Position numbers and translations under genes: made by a program. A DNA stretch of 64,000 nt from Xiheimicrobium sp033763395 (GTDB lineage: Bacteria; Myxococcota; Myxococcia; Myxococcales; Myxococcaceae). The notes beneath the pieces are model-generated. The model was not told where the DNA came from. It was given only the letters and a program-made list of their open reading frames with translations, and made no database searches. The first letter of the stretch is position 1, and the number at the start of each line of letters is the position of its first letter. Positions 27,291-35,797 of the stretch are shown here, in pieces. Location: the NCBI GenBank assembly GCA_033763395.1, contig JANRKQ010000211.1, positions 33,994-97,993 on the forward strand, written 5' to 3'.

Positions 27291-30200
27291 TCACTGGCAC
27301 GTCAGGCGACTCGCGTAGCTCCCGGCCGGCGTGGCTCCGCTCCCTGCGAAATAGAGCCGCCCGAACGGCGCCCACGACGCCACGCCCACCTTGTTCCCCG
27401 GCCGGCAATCCACGTCCGCGCCACACGCGCCGCTCGTCACCGCTACCTCCACCGCGCTCCCGCTCGGCGTCCGCGTCAGCGCCAGATCCGTCGTCCGCGT
27501 CATCACCTGCCGCTTGAACGTCGTCGCGTCAGCCACCCACCGGTTCGCCGTGAACCACACCTGCCCCGCCGACGCCGTCACCCGCGGCCGCGTGATGCTG
27601 TCCACGCCGTTCTCCCGCGCGTAGTCGAGCCACGCGAAGCTCCATGACCACGTGCCCGTCGACGTCCGGTGCACCCACGTCAGGTCCGCCGTCGGCATCG
27701 TCGCGCCGGGGTCCTTCGTCACGTACGCCACCACCCACTGCCCACGGCCCACGTTCGGCGGCAAGTACGCCACCTCGGGCTCCGCCATCGAGCGCGGCAT
27801 CGACACCGTGTACGCCACCTGCTCCGTCGTCTTCCCCGTGCCGTCCTCGAGCACCTCGAAGAAGTTCAGGCTCTGCCCCGTCGTCAGGTAGCTCACGCCC
27901 ACCGTCCGCAGCGCGCTCGAGCACGTCTGGCTCGGCACCCAATCGTCCATCGCCACGTCCGCGCCCACACCGGGCAGCGGCGCCGTCGTGCTCAGCGTGC
28001 ACGCGCTGCCACATGCGTTCGTGTTCACGAGGCTCCACGGAGCCCCGGTGCTCCCATCTCCATCGACCCGGAACCGCGCCAGCCGCAGGCCGTTGTTCGC
28101 CGCCCCACCCGACTGCCGCCACACCAGCACCACCTGCCGCCCGCTCGCCCGCACGAGCCGCAACGAGTCGATGACGCCACCCGAGCCCGCGTTGAACTGC
28201 GAGTAGCGGAACGTGCGCTGCGCCCCCGTCACCGCGTCGACGTAGAAGAGATCGATCTCCGGGCTGACGCTCCAGATGCCCGCCACCACGAAGCCGTCGC
28301 CCGCCTGCGCCACCGCGAGGTCCGTGTACGTCAGCGAGGTGAAGCTCGTCGGCGTTCCCACCGGCCCCCCGTCGACGTCGAGCCGCTGGAACTGCATGCC
28401 GCTCGTGCCCACGCCCATCACCATCGCGCCACCCGCCAGCACGTCAGAGCCCGTGCCCGCGCCGCCCTGACAGCCCGCCGCCGAGAAGTAGTACGGCTGC
28501 ACCTCGACGTCTTGCCACGCCGTCGTCGACACGTTCACCGTCGACACCAGCACCGGCTCGTCCGTCACGCCGTCACAGTCGTTGTCGAGCCCATCGCACG
28601 CCGCCGCCGTCGGAGCCCCCGCCACCGCGCTGCACTCCACCGCCGTCTGCGCCCCGTTGCACACCCGCGTCCCCGAGCGCTGGCACACCCCCACGCCCGC
28701 CGTGCACGACGTGCCCAGCCCGGTGAACGGCTCGTCGACCCCTCCAGAGCAGTCGTCATCGAGCCCGTTGCACCGCTCGGGTGACGGATTCGTGTTGCGC
28801 ACGCACGCCAGCGCGCCCGACACGCACGTCTGCGTGCCCGCGTTGCACACGCCCTGCTGCCCCGTCGTGCACGCCGCGCCGCCGCCCGGGTTCCCCTCGT
28901 CCACCACGCCCGAGCAGTTGTCGTCGACGTTGTTGCAGACCTCGGTCGCGCCCGGGCGAATCGCCGCGCTCCCATCGTTGCAGTCGAGGTTGTTCGTCAC
29001 CCGCCCCGCCACCGTGCCGCAGGACGCAATCGCCTGGGCCGTTGCCTGGCCGAACGTGTCGCCATCGGCATCGGGCCACCAGTTCTGCGTCGGCAGGCCC
29101 TCGTCCACCACGCCGGAGCAGTTGTCGTCGACGCCGTTGCACGTCTCGGTCGCGCCCGGGCGAATCGCCGCGCTCCCGTCGTTGCAGTCCTGGTCGTTCG
29201 TCACCCGCCCAGCGACCGGCGAGCAGCTCGACTGCCCCGCCGAGTTCCGCGCGCCGAAGCCGTCGCTGTCCATGTCGACGTAGTACGTGAGGAACGTCAG
29301 GCCCTCGTCCGTCGCGCCGTTGCAGTTGTCGTCGACCCCGTTGCACGCCTCGCTCGCCGTCGGCCGAACCGCCGCGCTCGAGTCGTTGCAGTCCGAAGCG
29401 TTCGTCACCCACCCGGAGATCGGCGTGCACGAGTTCTGCGCCGTCGAGCCCTGCTGGCCGAAGCCGTCTCCGTCTCCGTCGACCCAGTAGTTCTGCGCCA
29501 TCGCGCCGTTGTCGATTTGCCCGTCGCAGTTGTCGTCCACCCCGTTGCACACCTCGACCGCGCCCGGGCGGATCGCCGCGTTCAGGTCGTTGCAGTCGTC
29601 GTTCGACGCCACGTGCCCCGTCGGCGCGCTGCACCGCACCACCGCCGCCGCGCCCTGCCGCCCGCGCCCGTCTCCATCACCGTCAGGGTACCAGCTCGCC
29701 GTCGCCAGGCCCTCGTCCACCTGGGCGTTGCAGTTGTCATCGACCTGGTTGCACGTCTCCGCCGCGCCCGGGCGAATCGCAGACACCCCGTCATTGCAGT
29801 CGCTCGAGTTCGTCACCCGCCCCGCCACCGGCTGACACGCCCGCTGCGCCGCGGAGCCCTGCGCCCCGAAGCCATCTCCATCGCCGTCCACGAAGTAGTC
29901 GGTGAACGTCAGCCCGTCGTCGACCTGCCCGTTGCAGTTGTCGTCCACCCCGTTGCAGCGCTCCGGCGCGCCCGGCTTCACCATCGGATCCGCGTCGTTG
30001 CAGTCACTCGCGTTCGTCACCCGCCCCGCCACCGGCTGACACGCCATCACGCCCGGCCCCGCGCCGAAGCCGTCGCCGTCGGTGTCGACGTGGTAGCTGC
30101 TGAACGTCAGCCCCTCGTCGACCTGGGTGTCGCAGTCGTCGTCGACGCCGTTGCAGCGCTCCGGCGCGAGCGGCTTCACCGTCGGGTCTGCGTCGTTGCA

Positions 30201-31187
30201 GTCACTCGCGTTCGTCACCCGCCCCGCCATCGCCACGCAGGCGCTCACGCCGGTGCCCATCGCCCCGAAGCCGTCTCCATCGACGTCGGCGAAGTACGTG
30301 GTGAAGGGCAGGTTCTCGTCCACCTGGCCGTCGCAGTTGTCGTCCGTCGTGTTGCACGTCTCGGGCGCGCCCGGCTTCACCGACGGGTTGTTGTCGTTGC
30401 AGTCCGAGTCGTTCGTCACCTTGCCCGGCACCGGCGAGCAGGACGACTCCGCGCCCATGCCGTGCGCGCCGAAGCCGTCACCGTCGACGTCGACGAAGTA
30501 GTTCTGAAACGTGATGCCGTTGTCGACCTGCCCGTCGCAGTTGTCGTCGACCCGGTTGCACAGCTCGGCCGCGCCCGGCTTCACGGTCGGGTTCGCGTCG
30601 TCACAGTCGCTCCGGTTCGGCACCCGCCCCGCCACCATCGCCTGGCACGAGTTCACCGGCATCGCCGTGGCGTTGCCGAAGCCGTCACCGTCGGCGTCCG
30701 GGTAGAAGTCTTGAAACGGGAGCCCGTTGTCCACCGTGCCGTCGCAGTCGTCGTCCACCGCGTTGCAGGCCTCGGCCACGCCCGGCCGCCGGTTCGGGTT
30801 CGCGTCGTCGCAGTCACCCATCGACGTCACCGCGCCCGCCGGAGGCGCCCTGCACCCCTCGCCCACGCGCATCGAGCCGACGCCGTCTCCATCACCGTCG
30901 CGGTAGTACGTCGTGCGCGGCAGCCCCTCGTCCGCCTCGCCGTCGCAGTCGTCGTCGCGGTCGTTGCAGAGCTCGTTCGCGCCCGGGTACGCCAGCGGAT
31001 CATCGTCGCGGCAGTCCACCTGCGCCTCGCCGCCACACGCCCCCGTGCCCGGAATGCCGTCACCGTCGCTGTCGAGGCAGTTCACCACCGGCAACGGAGG
31101 CCCCGCGTCGATGGCCTTCATCACGCGGTCTTCCCGGCCGCAGGCGAGCGCGGTGAGGGCGAGGGAAAGGATGAGACGGCGCTGCAT
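27291..31187 (-). CDS. Lipoprotein with 13 MopE-type metal-binding repeats
   Basis: A 1298-residue lipoprotein (leader with L-T-A-L-A-C, acyl Cys at residue 16). Residues about 35-890 are repeats of roughly 55-60 residues. The typical unit reads Y-x-D-x-D-G-D-G-F-G ... C ... V-T-N-x-S-D-C-N-D ... P-G-A-x-E-x-C-N-G-V-D-D-N-C-D-G-Q-V-D-E-G. I count 13 copies of the C-N-x-x-D-D-N/D-C motif. This is the putative metal-binding motif of PF11617, named from the copper-binding MopE of methanotrophs; the D-x-D-G-D-G part resembles Ca-binding loops. The C-terminal ~400 residues form a separate beta-rich domain. Likely a surface protein that binds Ca or Cu; true specificity unknown. Confidence 0.88.
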   Translation of the reverse strand: MQRRLILSLALTALACGREDRVMKAIDAGPPLPVVNCLDSDGDGIPGTGACGGEAQVDCRDDDPLAYPGANELCNDRDDDCDGEADEGLPRTTYYRDGDGDGVGSMRVGEGCRAPPAGAVTSMGDCDDANPNRRPGVAEACNAVDDDCDGTVDNGLPFQDFYPDADGDGFGNATAMPVNSCQAMVAGRVPNRSDCDDANPTVKPGAAELCNRVDDNCDGQVDNGITFQNYFVDVDGDGFGAHGMGAESSCSPVPGKVTNDSDCNDNNPSVKPGAPETCNTTDDNCDGQVDENLPFTTYFADVDGDGFGAMGTGVSACVAMAGRVTNASDCNDADPTVKPLAPERCNGVDDDCDTQVDEGLTFSSYHVDTDGDGFGAGPGVMACQPVAGRVTNASDCNDADPMVKPGAPERCNGVDDNCNGQVDDGLTFTDYFVDGDGDGFGAQGSAAQRACQPVAGRVTNSSDCNDGVSAIRPGAAETCNQVDDNCNAQVDEGLATASWYPDGDGDGRGRQGAAAVVRCSAPTGHVASNDDCNDLNAAIRPGAVEVCNGVDDNCDGQIDNGAMAQNYWVDGDGDGFGQQGSTAQNSCTPISGWVTNASDCNDSSAAVRPTASEACNGVDDNCNGATDEGLTFLTYYVDMDSDGFGARNSAGQSSCSPVAGRVTNDQDCNDGSAAIRPGATETCNGVDDNCSGVVDEGLPTQNWWPDADGDTFGQATAQAIASCGTVAGRVTNNLDCNDGSAAIRPGATEVCNNVDDNCSGVVDEGNPGGGAACTTGQQGVCNAGTQTCVSGALACVRNTNPSPERCNGLDDDCSGGVDEPFTGLGTSCTAGVGVCQRSGTRVCNGAQTAVECSAVAGAPTAAACDGLDNDCDGVTDEPVLVSTVNVSTTAWQDVEVQPYYFSAAGCQGGAGTGSDVLAGGAMVMGVGTSGMQFQRLDVDGGPVGTPTSFTSLTYTDLAVAQAGDGFVVAGIWSVSPEIDLFYVDAVTGAQRTFRYSQFNAGSGGVIDSLRLVRASGRQVVLVWRQSGGAANNGLRLARFRVDGDGSTGAPWSLVNTNACGSACTLSTTAPLPGVGADVAMDDWVPSQTCSSALRTVGVSYLTTGQSLNFFEVLEDGTGKTTEQVAYTVSMPRSMAEPEVAYLPPNVGRGQWVVAYVTKDPGATMPTADLTWVHRTSTGTWSWSFAWLDYARENGVDSITRPRVTASAGQVWFTANRWVADATTFKRQVMTRTTDLALTRTPSGSAVEVAVTSGACGADVDCRPGNKVGVASWAPFGRLYFAGSGATPAGSYASRLTCQ

Positions 31188-31339
31188 GGGGCTCCCGACG
31201 GCCAGTGTCGGATTCGGCCTTACAGCAGGGCCTCGGGCGGGGGCAAATCGGGGGTCCCTCACGCCGGGCGCGGCCCGCGTCTCGCGGTCACGGCTGCGGC
31301 GGGTGAGCCGCACGGGAACGGACTCGGCCCCGCGGGCCG

Positions 31340-31924
31340 TCAGCCGAAGTGCACCATGACACCAACCGCGAGCTGGCCGACGAACGACCACCGCAGGTCC
31401 GTCGTCGCGGCCGTCCAGCCCTCCACCGAGCGGTCGTTGCCCCACCACGCCACCGCCTTCGCGTCGGCAAAGAGCGAGAGCCGGTCATGCAAGGCGGCTT
31501 CGACGCCGCCACCGACGTGCGCGCCCACCAGAATCGTGTCGGCCCGCGGCGCCATCGGTGACTCGGGGTGGAGGAGGCTCGCCGTGACGCACATGCCCAG
31601 CAACGCTCGCAGCCGCACCGCCTGGCTCACCCGGAAGGGCACGAAGAGGTTGAACCCGATGGGGTGGTCGTGCCGGAACCCGCGCGGCACCGCCACCGCC
31701 ACCGCCTCTCCGAAGAGGTCGAGCCCCAGCCGCGGGAAGACCTCGAGCCGAATCCGCCCGCCGACGCCGCCCGCGCCATAGGAGCCCGCCCATCCCATGG
31801 CGTAGCCCGCCAGACCGACGCGGTGCGCGAAGGGATCCGGCTTCGATGGCTGCGCCACCAGCGTCGGCTCCGCCATCGCCACCAACGCCGCCAACAGCGC
31901 TCCGCTCCCGAGAAGTCGTGTCAT
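31340..31924 (-). CDS. Small outer-membrane beta-barrel-like protein
   Basis: A 194-residue exported protein (signal peptide about 1-24, ending A-E-P-T-L-V-A-Q). The mature part alternates hydrophobic and polar residues with many Gly and aromatic residues ('GYAMGWAGSYGAGGVGGRIRLEVFPRLGLDLFGEAV', shown here only as the pattern) and ends V-G-V-M-V-H-F-G, a usual 8-stranded barrel pattern. Such small barrels are common in myxobacteria and mostly of unknown function. Starts 151 bp from the divergent Cys-rich lipoprotein gene, so the two may share a control region. Confidence 0.75.
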   Translation of the reverse strand: MTRLLGSGALLAALVAMAEPTLVAQPSKPDPFAHRVGLAGYAMGWAGSYGAGGVGGRIRLEVFPRLGLDLFGEAVAVAVPRGFRHDHPIGFNLFVPFRVSQAVRLRALLGMCVTASLLHPESPMAPRADTILVGAHVGGGVEAALHDRLSLFADAKAVAWWGNDRSVEGWTAATTDLRWSFVGQLAVGVMVHFG

Positions 31925-32075
31925 GCGCCTCTCGTCACGCGAACGGCGTCCCGCATTCATGACGAATGCGGTGGATCGCCTCGCGCGCCTCCGGCAACGC
32001 GCCCCCGGCGGTGGACCTCCCACGCCACAGGACACCGACGTGCCGGCCCGTCGTTCTCTGGCAGACTCGAAGTCC

Positions 32076-34841
32076 ATGCGTTGGCTCGCCCTCGCCTTCG
32101 TCGCCGCCGCCTGCTCGATGCCGGTGCGCCCCTGCGACGAGGGCCTCACCACCTGCGGCGGCCAGTGCGTCGACACGCGCACCTCGGCCGCGCACTGCGG
32201 CACCTGCAACACCGCCTGCGGCGACGCCAGGAGCTGTCTCGCCGGGGCCTGCTATTCCAACCAGTGCAGCGCCGTGGAGTGCACGCCGGCGGCCGTCTGC
32301 CGCAGCGACCGCTGCATCGAGCGCAGCTGCATCGGCGTCACCTGTGAGAGCGGCTTTCTGTGCGCCTCGGGGCAGTGCGAGCCCCAGGTGTGCGACGGCA
32401 CCCGGTGCCCGTCCGGGAGTGTCTGCCGCGCCGGCGCCTGCGTCGACGTCGCCTGCCTCGGCGTGCGCTGCCCCGATGGCCTCGAGTGCGTGCAGGGCCT
32501 CTGCGAGGTGCGCAACTGCCCCGAGTTCGACTGCACCTCGCTCTACTTCTGTCGCGACTCGCGCTGCGCCGAGCGCGCGTGCGTGGGTGTCGTGTGCCCA
32601 CAGAACACCGAGTGCCTCGAGGGCGCCTGCGTGCCTCGCCTGTGCGGCAACACCACCTGCGAGCCCGGCTCCGTCTGCAGAGATGGCGTGTGCGAAGACA
32701 TCACCTGCCTCGGCGTGCGCTGCCCCAACGGTGCCCAGTGCCGCGAGGGCCGCTGCATCACGTCCTGCGTGGCGGGCACGTCGTGCTCCACCGGCAACCC
32801 ATGCGAGGTGGGACGCCAGGAGTGCGCTGGCGGAGAGCGCTGTGTCTCCGCTGGCCTCGTCGACGCCGGCACGCCGTGCGGCCTCGCCGGCACCTGTCTC
32901 AACGGCGTCTGCGAGGGCTGCACGCCCGGGACACCCTGCGTGACCCCCAACCCGTGCGAAGCCGGCCAGGTGTCGTGCACCGCCGGACAGTCCTCGTGCA
33001 TGGCGGTGGGGGCCGTCGATGCGGGAACGCCGTGCGCCGCGGGCGCGACGTGCCAGGGCTCCGTCTGCACCACCTGCGTGCCTGGAACGCCGTGCATGCC
33101 CTCGAACCCCTGCGCAGTCGGCCGCACGAGCTGTCCCAACGGTGTCGAGGAGTGTGACGTGGTGGGCGCCGTCGACGCCGGCACGCGCTGCCAGGGCTCG
33201 GGCTTCTGCGTCGGCACCTCGTGCCAGGGCTGCACCGCGGGAGCGCCCTGCGCGCTGTCGAATCCGTGTCAGGTGGGCCAGGTGAGCTGCTCCGGCGCGG
33301 CGCCCTCGTGCGCGACCACGGGCGCCGTCGACGCCGGAGTTCCGTGCGATGGCGGCGTCTGCTCTGGCGCGGGGAATTGCGTCGCCTGCACGGCCGGCCA
33401 GCCGTGCGCGCGCCCCAACCCGTGCGAGCGCGGCGTCACTGACTGCTCGACCGGCGCTCTCCGCTGTCTCGCGGCGGGGCCGACGCCCGGTGGGAGTCCG
33501 TGTGATGGCGGCGTCTGCTCCGGGAGCGGGACCTGCTCCCCCTGCATGTCGGGCGCCGCCTGCCAGCCGAGCGCCTGCCAGCGGGGCAGCTTCACCTGCT
33601 CTTCAGGCACGGCCGTGTGCACCCCCACCGGCCCGCTCGACGCCGGCACTACCTGCGCCCCGGGGAGCGTGTGCAACCCCAGCGCCCAGTGCGTCGCCTG
33701 CGCCGCTGGCCAGGCGTGCAGCGCGGGCACCTGCCGCGTGGGGACCATCGGGTGCTCGACCGGCGCGCCTGTCTGCCAGAACGCCGTCAACGCCACACCC
33801 GGCACCTCGTGTGGAGCGGACCAGGTCTGCAACGCCTCGGGCCAGTGCGTGGCCTGTGTCGAGAATGCACCGTGCACGCCGTCGGGGAACGCCTGCCGCG
33901 TGGGACGAACGAGCTGCGCCTCGGGCGCGCCGGTGTGCATGGACACGGGCACGAACGTCACCGATGGGACGAGCTGCGGGGCGAGCGCCACCTGCGTGGG
34001 GGGCACGTGCACGACCTGCACGGCCGGCAGTCAAACCTTCACGACCAGCGGCGCGGCCACCACCTTCACCATGCCGGCGGGCTGTCGCACCCTCACCATC
34101 AAGGCGTGGGGCGCGGGCGGGGCGAGCGGCTGCAACGGCAATGCGGGCGGCGGCGGCGGCTTCGCCACCGGCACCATCACCACGTCTTTCTCGGAACAGT
34201 TCCTCGTCACCGTGGGCGGCGCGGGCCGCGCGGGCACGACCAACCGCGTCGGCGGAGGCGGTGGAGGGGCCTCGTCCTTGAGACGGGGGACGACGCGACT
34301 CCTCGTCGCTGGAGGAGGTGGCGGCGGCGGTGGTGCCGGGAGCCTGCAACCCAATGTGGGCGGGGTCGGCGGTGGCACCACCGGCGGGACAGGTGGAAAC
34401 GCGGGTGGCTCGCAGAGCGCCTCCGGGGGCCGAGGCGGCAGTCAAACGGCGCCCGGGGCCGGCGGCTTCGGAAACAATGACAGCGGCTCCTCGGGCACTG
34501 GCGGAAACGGCGGGCGCGGCGGCGGCGGCACGGGCTCGCTCGGCCCTGGCGGCTCTGGCGACGGCAGCGGGGGCACGGGTTACGCGAATGGCAGCGACGG
34601 AGGTGGGGGCGGTGGGGGCGGCGGCTACTTCGGCGGCGGCGGGGGCGGAAGTTGGGGCCAGGGCGGCGGCGGCGGTGGCGGCTCGTCGTTCTTCCCCACG
34701 GGAGGCATGTCCGTCGCTGGCAGTGGCGTTACCGCAGCCAACACCATCGACCCGGACTGGCTGACGCCAGCAGGCCGCGGCGCGACGTCGGCGTGCAACA
34801 ACGGCAACAACGGGCGAGTGGTGCTGCGCTGGAGCCTTTGA
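32076..34841 (+). CDS. Cys-rich lipoprotein with Gly-rich ALK-like C-terminal domain
   Basis: A 921-residue lipoprotein (leader W-L-A-L-A-F-V-A-A-A-C, acyl Cys at 13). Residues about 20-660 hold two kinds of disulfide-rich repeats. The first ~240 residues carry units such as C-x-G-V-x-C-P-x-G-x-x-C-x-x-G-x-C. The next ~400 have longer units with C-T-A-G-Q/T-P-C-A-x-x-N-P-C-x-x-G-x-x-x-C and G-A-V-D-A-G-T-P-C (at least nine copies). The last ~270 residues begin F-T-T-S-G-A-A-T-T-F-T-M-P-A-G-C-R-T-L-T-I-K-A-W-G-A-G-G and are then mostly Gly with long poly-Gly runs. That start and composition match the glycine-rich domain type best known from ALK/LTK receptors, which packs poly-Gly helices. Surface or adhesive role is inferred only. 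Confidence 0.82.
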   Translation: MRWLALAFVAAACSMPVRPCDEGLTTCGGQCVDTRTSAAHCGTCNTACGDARSCLAGACYSNQCSAVECTPAAVCRSDRCIERSCIGVTCESGFLCASGQCEPQVCDGTRCPSGSVCRAGACVDVACLGVRCPDGLECVQGLCEVRNCPEFDCTSLYFCRDSRCAERACVGVVCPQNTECLEGACVPRLCGNTTCEPGSVCRDGVCEDITCLGVRCPNGAQCREGRCITSCVAGTSCSTGNPCEVGRQECAGGERCVSAGLVDAGTPCGLAGTCLNGVCEGCTPGTPCVTPNPCEAGQVSCTAGQSSCMAVGAVDAGTPCAAGATCQGSVCTTCVPGTPCMPSNPCAVGRTSCPNGVEECDVVGAVDAGTRCQGSGFCVGTSCQGCTAGAPCALSNPCQVGQVSCSGAAPSCATTGAVDAGVPCDGGVCSGAGNCVACTAGQPCARPNPCERGVTDCSTGALRCLAAGPTPGGSPCDGGVCSGSGTCSPCMSGAACQPSACQRGSFTCSSGTAVCTPTGPLDAGTTCAPGSVCNPSAQCVACAAGQACSAGTCRVGTIGCSTGAPVCQNAVNATPGTSCGADQVCNASGQCVACVENAPCTPSGNACRVGRTSCASGAPVCMDTGTNVTDGTSCGASATCVGGTCTTCTAGSQTFTTSGAATTFTMPAGCRTLTIKAWGAGGASGCNGNAGGGGGFATGTITTSFSEQFLVTVGGAGRAGTTNRVGGGGGGASSLRRGTTRLLVAGGGGGGGGAGSLQPNVGGVGGGTTGGTGGNAGGSQSASGGRGGSQTAPGAGGFGNNDSGSSGTGGNGGRGGGGTGSLGPGGSGDGSGGTGYANGSDGGGGGGGGGYFGGGGGGSWGQGGGGGGGSSFFPTGGMSVAGSGVTAANTIDPDWLTPAGRGATSACNNGNNGRVVLRWSL

Positions 34842-34877
34842 CTCCGAGCTCGAGGACCGGCGGCCGAGCGCAGCCCG

Positions 34878-34958
34878 GGGGTGTAAACAAGGTGACGAAA
34901 AGCGTCACCCAGGTGACGTCAACCCAGGTGACGCTTTTCGTCACCTTGTGGACACCCC
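34878..34958. repeat. 81-bp near-perfect palindrome with nested GGTGACG half-sites
   Basis: Left arm 34878-34909 and right arm 34927-34958 are inverted copies over 32 bases with 30 matches. The 17-base centre contains the perfect palindrome TGACGTCA. Each arm itself holds a hairpin, GGTGACG-AAAAG-CGTCACC. Reading across, the site is three consecutive two-fold units with half-site GGTGACG, separated by CCCA/CCA. It lies 37 bp after the Cys-rich lipoprotein gene and 300 bp before pabA. It could be a strong hairpin terminator, a multi-dimer operator, or a cruciform. There is no U-tract after it. Confidence 0.85.
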
Positions 34959-35051
34959 TCGAAATTCGGAGGCAGAGCTCGCCTGCGAGTCGAGCGGCTT
35001 TCGGCGTCGAGGTCGGCGCCAGCGCGCGCGGCGCGACTTCACGCACCTTTG

Positions 35052-35135
35052 ACGGCTGGCATCAGTCTGGCCGGGGCGCTGCCTCACACGTCTCGAGGCT
35101 TCCTCCGGCACTGACAACGGCTGGCTTCAGTCTGG
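35052..35135 (+). repeat. Pair of 19-bp direct repeats before pabA
   Basis: ACGGCTGGCATCAGTCTGG (35052-35070) and ACGGCTGGCTTCAGTCTGG (35117-35135) differ at one base and start 65 bp apart. They lie in the 416-bp non-coding stretch (34842-35257) that also holds the long palindrome. No ORF or RNA gene is seen in the stretch; the repeats end 122 bp before the pabA ATG and could be binding sites or a small duplication. Confidence 0.5.
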
Positions 35136-35257
35136 GTTGGCGCGGCGGCGCTTCGTCGACCAACGGCTCGACGCGCCCCACGGGCCGCAGCGTCGCCATC
35201 GAGAAGTCGCGCGTGCCTTCGTGCCTCAAAACGCGTCGACCGGAGTAAGGCAGGGCC

Positions 35258-35797
35258 ATGGCGGTGCTGTTCGTCGAGAACGACGACTCCTTCAGCTTCA
35301 ACGTGGTCGACCTGCTCCCGCCAGGGACGCACGTCGTTCGCACCGCCGAGGCAGCGGCTGCGCTCGACCGCGCGTCCATCGTCGTCATCGGGCCCGGCCC
35401 CACCGACCCGCACCGTGCAGGGCTCGTGTCGCTCGTCTCGCGCGCCCTCGAGCGTGGCCTGCCGCTGCTCGGCATCTGTCTGGGGCACCAGGCGCTGGGG
35501 CTGGCGTTCGGCGCGCAGCTCGTTCGGTCGACACCCGCGCACGGCAAGGTGGCCACCGTCACGGCGCAGGGCTCACGCTTTCTGGACGATGGACGGCACG
35601 AGGTGATGCGGTACCACTCGCTCTCGCTCGCCGACGTGGCGTCACCCCTGCACGTCACCGCGCGCCTCGACGATGGCACCGTGATGGCGGTGGAGCACCC
35701 GACGCGTCCGGTGCTGGGCCTGCAGTTCCACCCGGACTCGTTCGGCACGCCGCGGGGCCGAGGCTACGTCGACGCCTTCTTCCGGAGCCTGGCGTGA
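35258..35797 (+). CDS. pabA: Aminodeoxychorismate synthase glutaminase subunit (PabA-like)
   Basis: A 179-residue class I glutamine amidotransferase. It releases ammonia from glutamine for the adjacent PabB subunit in p-aminobenzoate (folate) synthesis. The nucleophile is Cys74 in G-I-C-L-G-H-Q; the triad His is His158 in Q-F-H-P-D-S. Usually the motif is H-P-E-S; here the acid is Asp160, a conservative but unusual change. The start ATG follows a GGAG/AGG purine stretch. The stop codon overlaps the pabB start (GTGA), so the two are translationally coupled. TrpG (anthranilate synthase) is the alternative; the partner's motifs favour PabA. Confidence 0.85.
   Translation: MAVLFVENDDSFSFNVVDLLPPGTHVVRTAEAAAALDRASIVVIGPGPTDPHRAGLVSLVSRALERGLPLLGICLGHQALGLAFGAQLVRSTPAHGKVATVTAQGSRFLDDGRHEVMRYHSLSLADVASPLHVTARLDDGTVMAVEHPTRPVLGLQFHPDSFGTPRGRGYVDAFFRSLA

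Noticed and set aside
28560..31000. Regularly spaced repeats that could suggest a CRISPR-like or tandem DNA array
   Set aside because: The repeats are codons of the MopE motif in one long protein frame; spacing varies and sequence drifts at third positions.
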